The notes beneath the pieces are model-generated. The model ran no database searches and was not told the origin of the DNA. It was given only the letters and a program-made list of their open reading frames with translations. A stretch of 13,066 nt of DNA. It comes from Coriobacteriales bacterium. GTDB lineage: Bacteria; Actinomycetota; Coriobacteriia; Coriobacteriales; UBA8131. Shown here piece after piece: positions 1 to 4,763 of this stretch; position 1 is the stretch's first letter; each line of letters opens with the position of its first letter. The translations under genes and the position numbers were made by a program. The DNA is taken from the NCBI GenBank assembly GCA_031272005.1, contig JAISUQ010000074.1, positions 1 through 13,066 of the forward strand, in the 5' to 3' direction.

Positions 1-101
1 TCATGCGCCTGATTGACAAGCTGGAGGAGCTGGAGGATCTGCAAAACGTCTTTCACACCATGGAGATGACCGACGAGATCGCGGCGGCGCTGGACGAGTA
101 G
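1..101 (+). CDS. yebC: YebC/PmpR family protein, C-terminal end (partial)
   Basis: Only the last 32 residues lie in the window, in the frame beginning at base 3 and ending with TAG at 99-101; the 5' part lies upstream. The peptide contains LIDKLEELEDLQNVF followed by an acidic end (MTDEIAAALDE). This matches the conserved C-terminus of YebC/TACO1/PmpR proteins, where a 'lid.LE.lddVQnVy.n' stretch ends the third domain. Members of this family have been described as DNA-binding regulators and, more recently, as helping ribosomes through difficult sequences such as proline runs. No functional claim can rest on 32 residues. The gene is followed 19 bases later by a strong hairpin and then by the DUF3866 gene. 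The identification rests on this short motif only. Confidence 0.72.
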   Translation, partial: MRLIDKLEELEDLQNVFHTMEMTDEIAAALDE

Positions 102-120
102 CCAGGACGCGCCGATTTCC

Positions 121-150
121 GCAGCGGGCAGGTGGCCAGGTGCCCGCTGC
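121..150 (+). other. Perfect 10-bp hairpin downstream of yebC
   Basis: GCAGCGGGCA (121-130) and TGCCCGCTGC (141-150) are exact reverse complements around a 10-base loop. The hairpin lies between the yebC stop (99-101) and the likely start of the DUF3866 gene (170). No T run follows, so it is not a standard intrinsic terminator. It could be a U-less terminator, a 3'-end stabiliser for the yebC message, or a processing site. The alternative GTG start at 140 would be buried in it. Confidence 0.6.
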
Positions 151-169
151 CCGGTCGGATTGGGGAGAG

Positions 170-1264
170 ATGCGGCTGACAGCTGCCACAGTAGTTGAGG
201 TCTCGGAGCCGTTGTACAGTGTGCAGCGGCTCGTTTTGCAACGGCTGGTCTGCGAATGCGCCGACGGCCAGCGGGTGGCGGCACTCAACTATCTGGAGCT
301 GGGCGCGCCAGTGGCAGTGGGGGAGCCTGTGACGCTGAATGTCACTGCCTTGGATCTGCAATTGGGAACCGGCGGCGTGGCCTTTGTCGTGCCGAAGGAC
401 GCGCCACTGCCATCAGCGTCATCCGGCCATATCATCAAGCTGCGCTATACACCATTGCAGCGCGATGTGCTGGCGGTTGAGGAGCAGTCCTCACCGCATC
501 ATACGAAGATGCAGCAAGCCCGTTCGCTGCAAGGCGTGCCGGTGGTCTGTTGCAACCTGCACAGCCAGATGCCGCTGGTCGCCGCTGCCGCCCGTCAGAG
601 TGCGCCCGCTGCCAGCATCGTCTACTGCATGACTGATGCAGCCGCCCTGCCGCTGGCCTTCTCCCAAATCGCCGCTGCCGCCCGCGATGCCGGCCTGATC
701 AGCGCCACCATCACCTGCGGCCAGGCCATCGGCGGCGACCTGGAGGCCGTCAATTTGCACTCCGGCCTGCTGGCGGCCCGCCACGTGCTTAACGCCGACA
801 TCATCATCGTCGCGCTCGGTCCGGGGATAGTCGGCACCGATACGCCCTTCGGCCACGGCGGCATCGCCCAGGCGGAGGCGCTGAATGCCGCTGCCGCCCT
901 GGACGGCGTACCGATTGCCACTCTGCGCCTGTCCTTTGCCGATCAGCGCCCCCGCCACCAGGGCCTCAGCCATCATAGCGTCTCCGCCCTGGGCAGAGCC
1001 TGCCTGGCTCAGGCCATCCTGGCCTTGCCTGCCGACCTGCCGCCCGCTCAGCATGATGCTATTATGCTAACACTGGAGGATCAAGGCCTGCTGGATAAAC
1101 ACGGCCTGATTGAAGTACCCATGCCGCCTCAGCCCCCGGATCTGCGCGGCGTCCAGGTCACCAGCATGGGTCGCAGCCAGGCTGAGGATCCGGCCTTCTT
1201 CTCTGCCGCCTGCGCCGCCGGCTACCTGGCTGCGCGCTTTTACTTCGAGCGCCGCGATGCCTGA
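170..1264 (+). CDS. DUF3866 family protein of unknown function
   Basis: The product is 364 residues from ATG 170. I recognise it as DUF3866 by its overall pattern: an N-terminal beta-rich part with LGTGGVAFVVP, then HIIKLRYTPLQ, a central VYCMTDAAALPLAFS, a TITCGQAIGGDLEAVN segment, a glycine motif ALGPGIVGTDTPFGHGG, and RHQGLSHHSVSALGR. No signal peptide or membrane segment is visible, so it is probably cytoplasmic. The biochemical role is unknown. The alternating hydrophobic strands and glycine-rich loops suggest an alpha/beta enzyme fold, which is inference. A GTG at 140 in the same frame would add 10 residues but lies inside the hairpin; ATG 170 is preceded by GGGGAGAG, although the spacing is short. 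The gene overlaps xerD by 8 bases, so the two are probably co-transcribed and translationally coupled. Confidence 0.82.
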   Translation: MRLTAATVVEVSEPLYSVQRLVLQRLVCECADGQRVAALNYLELGAPVAVGEPVTLNVTALDLQLGTGGVAFVVPKDAPLPSASSGHIIKLRYTPLQRDVLAVEEQSSPHHTKMQQARSLQGVPVVCCNLHSQMPLVAAAARQSAPAASIVYCMTDAAALPLAFSQIAAAARDAGLISATITCGQAIGGDLEAVNLHSGLLAARHVLNADIIIVALGPGIVGTDTPFGHGGIAQAEALNAAAALDGVPIATLRLSFADQRPRHQGLSHHSVSALGRACLAQAILALPADLPPAQHDAIMLTLEDQGLLDKHGLIEVPMPPQPPDLRGVQVTSMGRSQAEDPAFFSAACAAGYLAARFYFERRDA

Positions 1265-2201
1265 ACCCAACGACAGCGCTTCCAGCAGTGCAGCCCTGCA
1301 ATCGGCCCTGCTGGAATTCCTGCGCTATCTGGCGGTGGAGAAGGGCGCCTCGCCACTGACCATCGAGGCCTATCAGCGCGACCTGAAGCGCTATATCCGG
1401 TGGCTGAGCAGTGAGGGTGTCCGCACTCCGGAAGACATTCGCAGAGAGGCGATCGGTTTGTTCCTCGGTGAGCTGCGCGACGTCGGTCTGGCGCCGGCCA
1501 GCATTGAGCGCTCGGCTTCGGCCATCAAGAGCCTGCATCGCTTTTTGGTCCGCGAGGGCCTGGCTACCGACGACCCCACCGCCACCCTGCATCTGCCCAA
1601 GGTGCCCGACACCTTGCCTTTGACCCTGAGTATTCAGCAGGCGGCCAGCCTGTTGGACCAGCAATTCCCGGATGGCCCGGCGGGTCAGCGCGATCGAGCC
1701 TTGCTGGAGACTCTCTATGGCTGCGGCCTGCGGGTCAGCGAGCTCAGCAATCTGGATTTGTCGGCATTGTTCATGGAGGACGGCTATCTGCGCATCACCG
1801 GCAAGGGCCACAAGGATCGTCTGGTGCCCATCAATGGCGCGGCGCTGCGAGCACTGGCCGACTACCTCAGCAAAGCCCGGGGACTGCTGCATCCCCGCCA
1901 TGCCCTGGCGCCTGCTGATGGCAGCGCGGTCTTCTTGAATACCCGGGGCAGTCGGCTGACCCGCCAGGGCGTCTTCAAAATCGTGGAGAAGTACGGGCGC
2001 CAGGTGGGTATCCGCGGTCTGCATCCTCATACCCTGCGCCACTCCTTTGCCACCCATCTGCTGGAGGGCGGCGCCGATCTGCGCAGCATCCAGGAATTGC
2101 TCGGTCACGCAGCCATCACCACCACCCAGATTTACACCCATGTTGATCGCAGCCATATCCGCGCCGAGTACCTCGCCAGCCATCCCCGGGCGCAGCTGTA
2201 A
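1257..2201 (+). CDS. xerD: Site-specific tyrosine recombinase XerD
   Basis: The product is 314 residues, close to the usual 300 for Xer recombinases. An N-terminal SAM-like core-binding domain (about 1-110, including LRYLAVEKGASPLTIEAYQRDL) is followed by the catalytic domain. The full catalytic set is visible: R159 in GCGLRVSEL, K183 in GKGHKDRL, H258 and R261 in HPHTLRH, H284 in LLGH, and nucleophile Y293 in TQIYTHVD. The phrase LRSIQELLGH plus TTQIYTHVD and the HPRA end favours XerD over XerC. Xer proteins resolve chromosome dimers at dif near the terminus. The ATG at 1257 overlaps the DUF3866 stop (ATGCCTGA) and fits the family's N-terminus. An upstream in-frame start would add 49 residues with no family resemblance. 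The dcw cluster follows after 499 non-coding bases. Confidence 0.93.
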   Translation: MPEPNDSASSSAALQSALLEFLRYLAVEKGASPLTIEAYQRDLKRYIRWLSSEGVRTPEDIRREAIGLFLGELRDVGLAPASIERSASAIKSLHRFLVREGLATDDPTATLHLPKVPDTLPLTLSIQQAASLLDQQFPDGPAGQRDRALLETLYGCGLRVSELSNLDLSALFMEDGYLRITGKGHKDRLVPINGAALRALADYLSKARGLLHPRHALAPADGSAVFLNTRGSRLTRQGVFKIVEKYGRQVGIRGLHPHTLRHSFATHLLEGGADLRSIQELLGHAAITTTQIYTHVDRSHIRAEYLASHPRAQL

Positions 2202-2349
2202 CGCCATCAACCACGCCAGCCCCACGCCACCGCTCGCATCACCGCCACCAACCACGCCACCACCCACGCCGCCACACGCACCAAACACCCACGCCACCAC
2301 CTGCGCCACCACCCACGCCGTCACTCACGCCACCACGCGCGCCAGTGCC
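2202..2349 (+). repeat. C-rich, G-poor degenerate CCACGCC repeats, rut-like 3' region of xerD
   Basis: Directly after the xerD stop the + strand holds repeated forms of CCACGCCACC (near 2211, 2222, 2252, 2264, 2287, 2311 and 2325). By hand count, 2202-2360 holds about 89 C, 22 G, 38 A and 10 T. Long C-rich, G-poor, unstructured RNA is the known signature of Rho utilisation (rut) sites, and its place just after a stop codon fits. The repeats are degenerate with variable spacing, so this is not a CRISPR array. The Rho role is inferred. Confidence 0.6.
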
Positions 2350-2369
2350 AACACCCATTTGTGTTTTTT
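2350..2369 (+). terminator. Weak stem-loop with T run after xerD
   Basis: AACAC (2350-2354) pairs with GTGTT (2361-2365) across a six-base loop (CCATTT), and TTTT follows at 2366-2369. A 5-bp, AT-containing stem is weak for an intrinsic terminator. It sits just downstream of the C-rich region, where Rho-dependent release would be expected, so it may act as a pause site or 3'-end boundary rather than a stand-alone terminator. Confidence 0.3.
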
Positions 2370-2470
2370 CTGTGAACGCCCGCCCCGGATTCCAGTGGGC
2401 TGTAACCCCCCCATCCCAGACTCAATAAGTACGGCGGCCGGCACCAACCGCACGATTTAGACTCCTGATA
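2370..2470. other. Non-coding stretch between xerD 3' region and AT-rich leader
   Basis: I find no supported gene here. The visible items are a run of seven C at 2406-2412 and an isolated -10-like GATAAT (2467-2472) with no convincing -35. Open frames crossing it continue out of the xerD gene in another frame and read mostly Pro/Thr/Ala/His from the C-rich repeats. Confidence 0.5.
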
Positions 2471-2502
2471 ATATTTGGGCACAATATATTGTGTGCCAAT
2501 TT
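2471..2502. promoter_or_regulatory. Operator-like palindrome upstream of mraZ
   Basis: CACAATATATTGTG (2480-2493) is a perfect 14-bp palindrome centred between 2486 and 2487. Extending each arm to 16 bases keeps 12 of 16 symmetric pairs, and allowing one inserted base lines up TTGG on the left (2475-2478) with CCAA on the right (2496-2499). It lies in AT-rich DNA about 210 bp upstream of the mraZ start. The size and symmetry suit a dimeric regulator, but I cannot name one. The half-sites are CACAA then TTGTG, opposite in order to a Rex site. Confidence 0.5.
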
Positions 2503-2546
2503 CAATCTTCATTCCCCAATGGTAATACCGTCAGGATAATTATGCG

Positions 2547-2609
2547 AAAATTTTTCCCACTTTTACTAGCTGCAATTTTCCAAAAAAATCGCCAAAAATA
2601 GCCCATTTT
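2547..2609. promoter_or_regulatory. Phased A/T tracts upstream of the mraZ promoter
   Basis: Runs AAAA/TTTTT (2547-2555), TTTT (2561-2564), TTTT (2576-2579), AAAAAAA (2582-2588), AAAAA (2594-2598) and TTTT (2606-2609) recur, several at about 11-base spacing. In-phase A tracts are known to bend DNA and can act as UP-like elements for RNA polymerase. They lie immediately upstream of the candidate -35. A minus-strand GTGGGAAAAA (2551-2560) also resembles an MraZ half-site. Confidence 0.4.
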
Positions 2610-2610
2610 G

Positions 2611-2640
2611 TTTGCATTGGGGGAAAAGGTGGGATAAACT
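2611..2640 (+). promoter_or_regulatory. Candidate dcw operon promoter
   Basis: TTTGCA (2611-2616) as -35 and TAAACT (2635-2640) as -10 are separated by 18 bp; each matches 4 of 6 consensus sigma-A bases. GATAAA (2633-2638) is an alternative -10. The start would fall near 2647, giving a leader of about 54 bases to the mraZ ATG. The hexamers are modest, so the call leans on position in AT-rich DNA and on overlap with the MraZ boxes. Confidence 0.45.
2619..2637 (+). promoter_or_regulatory. Candidate MraZ-binding repeats
   Basis: GGGGGAAAA (2619-2627) and GTGGGATAA (2629-2637) are direct repeats with a 10-bp period and 7 of 9 matches. In E. coli, MraZ binds direct TGGGN repeats separated by 5 bases, which is the same 10-bp periodicity; here TGGGA (2630-2634) follows GGGGA (2620-2624). 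They fill the spacer of the candidate promoter, so bound MraZ would block polymerase. This implies autorepression, by inference. Confidence 0.6.
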
Positions 2641-2688
2641 GTAACCCATGGTTTTAACCACAAGTATCCAGGGAGCGCCAAACATAGC

Positions 2689-2695
2689 AAGGAGG
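2689..2695 (+). promoter_or_regulatory. Strong Shine-Dalgarno for mraZ
   Basis: AAGGAGG ends five bases before ATG 2701 (GTCGG between). It is close to a full anti-16S match and fixes the mraZ start. Confidence 0.85.
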
Positions 2696-2700
2696 GTCGG

Positions 2701-3162
2701 ATGAGCGAGTTGGAAGAGCTGAAAGAGCTCAAGGAGCCCTTTCGCTATACCACAACTCATCCCATGGACGACAAAGGTCGCGTCTCCCTGCCCTCCGAAT
2801 ACCGCAGGGCGCTCCCTGAAGACTTGTTGGTAGCCATGGCGCCCGATAAGGGTTTTCCTCATCTGCGCATCTACAGTAAGGAAGACTACTCGGCGTGGGT
2901 GGATTCGATCTTTGAGGCCAAGGGCGGCTTCAAGGCCAACAAGGCCGAGCACGACTTCCTCAAAGGCGAGATGTTTGCCAACACCAGAAAGCTGACGTTG
3001 GACAGCAAGTACCGCATCTCGATCCACCCGGAACTGCGCAAGTATGCCTCGCTGCAAGACGAAGTGGTCATCCGCGGAGCCGGCGATCATGTGCAGATCT
3101 GGGACGCGGAGGCTCTGGCCAGGTATCGGTCGAGCTTCTCAGCCGTCTCGATCTTCGACTAG
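2701..3162 (+). CDS. mraZ: Transcriptional regulator MraZ
   Basis: The product is 153 residues, the usual length for MraZ (E. coli 152). It is two tandem SpoVT/AbrB-like beta-barrel halves. The first carries the DxxxR motif as D23-R27 in MDDKGRVSLP, followed by SEYRRAL; the second carries it as D101-R105 in LDSKYRISI, followed by HPELRKYA. In the second copy the usual glycine before Arg is a tyrosine. MraZ forms ring-shaped oligomers that bind repeats upstream of its own gene and repress the dcw operon, and matching repeats lie at 2619-2637. The N-terminal 13 residues are a charged Glu/Leu/Lys stretch before the family start (YTTTHPMDDKGR). It is the first gene of the operon, 14 bases ahead of the chosen rsmH start. 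Confidence 0.95.
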   Translation: MSELEELKELKEPFRYTTTHPMDDKGRVSLPSEYRRALPEDLLVAMAPDKGFPHLRIYSKEDYSAWVDSIFEAKGGFKANKAEHDFLKGEMFANTRKLTLDSKYRISIHPELRKYASLQDEVVIRGAGDHVQIWDAEALARYRSSFSAVSIFD

Positions 3163-3176
3163 GGTTGCCGTCCGTG

Positions 3177-4199
3177 ATGGGCGCGGACGCAAGCGCAAGC
3201 GCAGGCGCAGACAGCGCAGCATTGACAGCTGAATATCGGCACACACCCGTCATGCTCCACGAAGTCCGTGCAGCTCTGGCCCTCGGGCCGGGGGAGGTAT
3301 TCTGCGATTGCACGCTTGGAGGCGCCGGTCATAGCCTGGCGCTATTGCATGACATTCAACCCGACGGTCGCCTGATCGGCATCGATCGTGACCAGCAGGC
3401 CCTTGATATCGCCAGCCAGCGCATCACCGCAACTGCAGGCGATGTCCAATTCATCGGATTGCACGGCAACTTTGCCGACCTAGATGAGTTGCTGTTGGAG
3501 ACCCGCCTGCCCGGCGTAGACGCCTTCCTCTTTGATTTTGGCGTCTCCTCGCCCCAGCTCGACATCCCTCAGCGGGGCTTCTCCTACGCACAGGAAGCCC
3601 CCCTTGATATGCGGATGGATCCAGGTCAACACACCAAAACCGCAGCTGAGCTCCTCAACTCCCTAAACGAAACAGAGCTCGCCTGGATCCTCCGGACGTA
3701 CGGTGAGGAGAAATGGGCAGCACGTATCGCGGCCTTTGTCGTCAAGGCCCGCCAGCTCCATCCGCTGCAGACTACCGGCGAGCTGGCTGAGCTGGTGCGC
3801 GCGGCCATTCCGGCCAGCGCCCGGCGCGAAGGCGGCAATCCCGCCAAGCGGACCTTCCAGGCTCTGCGCATCGCTGTCAACGGCGAGCTGGAGGCCATCG
3901 AAAGCGGCTTGGAGGCCGCACTGCGCTGGCTGAATCCCGCCGGGCGCATCGTCGCCATCAGCTACCACTCTCTGGAGGACCGCATCGTCAAGGAGCATTT
4001 TGCCCGGGGAGCCAAAGGGTGTGTCTGTCCGCCGCAAGCACCACTTTGCGTCTGCGGACAAGTGCCGATAATTGCCCGGTACGCCCACAAGCCGCTGGTC
4101 CCGACCAGCGCTGAGAAGCAGGACAACCCGCGCAGTCGCAGTGCCAAACTGCGTTGGGCGGTCAAGTATCAGAGGAATGTGGCAGAGGATAACAGTTGA
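3177..4199 (+). CDS. rsmH: 16S rRNA (cytosine-1402-N4)-methyltransferase RsmH
   Basis: This is the S-adenosylmethionine-dependent enzyme (formerly MraW) that methylates N4 of C1402 in the 16S rRNA decoding centre. From ATG 3177 it is 340 residues. Visible motifs are YRHTPVMLHEV near the start, the SAM-binding loop FCDCTLGGAGHS (residues 42-53), LIGIDRDQQAL, the signature FDFGVSSPQLD followed by RGFSY and PLDMRMD, then RTFQALRIAVNGEL, ISYHSLEDRIVKEHF, and a C-terminal Cys-rich CVCPPQAPLCVCG typical of the family. The exact start is uncertain. A TTG at 3165 abuts the only Shine-Dalgarno-like AGGG (3161-3164) with no spacing, while GTG 3174 and ATG 3177 lie 9 and 12 bases beyond it. The residues before YRHTP are low-complexity Ala/Ser/Asp and not conserved. 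The gene follows mraZ in the usual order. Confidence 0.94.
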   Translation: MGADASASAGADSAALTAEYRHTPVMLHEVRAALALGPGEVFCDCTLGGAGHSLALLHDIQPDGRLIGIDRDQQALDIASQRITATAGDVQFIGLHGNFADLDELLLETRLPGVDAFLFDFGVSSPQLDIPQRGFSYAQEAPLDMRMDPGQHTKTAAELLNSLNETELAWILRTYGEEKWAARIAAFVVKARQLHPLQTTGELAELVRAAIPASARREGGNPAKRTFQALRIAVNGELEAIESGLEAALRWLNPAGRIVAISYHSLEDRIVKEHFARGAKGCVCPPQAPLCVCGQVPIIARYAHKPLVPTSAEKQDNPRSRSAKLRWAVKYQRNVAEDNS

Positions 4200-4215
4200 G
4201 AGAGCCACGGTATTG

Positions 4216-4300
4216 CCAGGATTCCGGTTATTGCGAGGCGGTTCGCAAAACGAACCCCAAACACAGCCGGTGAACCGCCCCGCCAGAGCCGGAACCCTGG
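4216..4300 (+). ncRNA. Candidate structured RNA element between rsmH and ftsL
   Basis: 4216-4229 pairs with 4287-4300 over 14 positions (12 Watson-Crick, one G-U, one A-C mismatch). Inside it TTGCGA (4231-4236) pairs with TCGCAA (4243-4248), and the six-base loop GGCGGT (4237-4242) is fully complementary to ACCGCC (4274-4279), which would form a pseudoknot. Competing helices also exist: GGCGGTTC (4237-4244) with GAACCGCC (4272-4279), and GGTTCG (4240-4245) with CGAACC (4251-4256). No T run follows, so it is not an intrinsic terminator. It fills most of the only long gap (144 bases) inside the operon, just ahead of ftsL. Any regulatory role is inference. Confidence 0.5.
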
Positions 4301-4343
4301 AAGCAGGAACAGAAACGTAGCTTAAACGCAGCAGGAAAGAAAC

Positions 4344-4763
4344 ATGGCCCAGGCAGCATATGCATATCAACAACCAGCCCGCAGGCTGCGCGAGGTCGAG
4401 CGCCCCGCCCAGCCGCGGCTGCGTGTCGTCCCCAAAACCGGCCAGCGCGCTGCTGAGCAGGCCAGGCCGCAGAAGGTGGCGAAGCTGCTGCTGGCAGTGA
4501 CCATCTCCGTGGTATTGTTCATCACTGTGGTGGCGGGCGTGCGGGTGGCCTTATCCGCTGCAACCTTGCAGACCATGGTGGCCTCAGAGGAAGTGTCGGC
4601 CAACATCGACAAGGCCCGGGCTCAGGGGTTGGAGCTGGAAGTCCGCTACTCCATCGCCACCAATCCGGATCGCATCCAACAGCTGGCCGCTCAGCAGGGG
4701 ATGGTCGCCGACGACCAGGTTGACTATCTGGTTTTAGCTCCGCAAGGGCATGGCGATGACTGA
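4344..4763 (+). CDS. ftsL: FtsL-like divisome membrane protein
   Basis: The product is 139 residues: a basic, Pro/Arg/Gln-rich cytoplasmic N-terminus (about 1-44), one transmembrane segment (about 45-70, KLLLAVTISVVLFITVVAGV), then a short extracytoplasmic heptad-like region and LEVRYSIATNPDRIQQLAAQQGMV near the end. This layout, and the place between rsmH and ftsI, fit FtsL, the bitopic partner that with FtsB and FtsQ recruits and activates the FtsW-FtsI septal synthase. The sequence of such proteins is poorly conserved, so the call rests on topology, the ATNPDRIQQLA-type motif and position. FtsB (DivIC) has the same topology and is the main alternative. ATG 4344 has an AGGAAAG Shine-Dalgarno (4333-4339). 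The gene overlaps ftsI by 8 bases and is preceded by the structured gap. Confidence 0.8.
   Translation: MAQAAYAYQQPARRLREVERPAQPRLRVVPKTGQRAAEQARPQKVAKLLLAVTISVVLFITVVAGVRVALSAATLQTMVASEEVSANIDKARAQGLELEVRYSIATNPDRIQQLAAQQGMVADDQVDYLVLAPQGHGDD
4744..4748 (+). promoter_or_regulatory. Shine-Dalgarno deciding the ftsI start
   Basis: AAGGG lies 7 bases before ATG 4756 but only 1 base before the in-frame ATG 4750. This favours 4756 as the ftsI start, inside the end of ftsL. Confidence 0.55.

Noticed and set aside
140..172. GTG 140 as the DUF3866 start
   Set aside because: It lies at the edge of the perfect 121-150 hairpin and adds residues not matching the family start. ATG 170 follows a GGGGAGAG stretch, although spacing is short.
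1110..1256. N-terminal 49-residue extension of XerD
   Set aside because: This stretch is the end of the DUF3866 gene in another frame and resembles nothing in Xer proteins.
2205..2350. CRISPR-like array
   Set aside because: Repeats are about 10 bases, degenerate and irregularly spaced, without uniform spacers or nearby cas genes.
2047..2460. Open frame running out of xerD through the C-rich repeats (Pro/Thr/His-rich)
   Set aside because: Its first part is xerD in another frame and the rest is low-complexity translation of CCACGCC repeats. There is no ribosome site and no recognisable domain.
2480..2493. Rex (redox repressor) binding site
   Set aside because: Rex sites read TTGTG then CACAA; here the half-sites are in the opposite order.
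3165..3167. TTG 3165 as the rsmH start
   Set aside because: It directly touches the only Shine-Dalgarno-like AGGG, leaving no spacing; GTG 3174 or ATG 3177 are better placed.
4216..4300. Intrinsic terminator between rsmH and ftsL
   Set aside because: The stem is followed by AAGCAGGAAC, not a T run, and the genes on both sides belong to one conserved operon.
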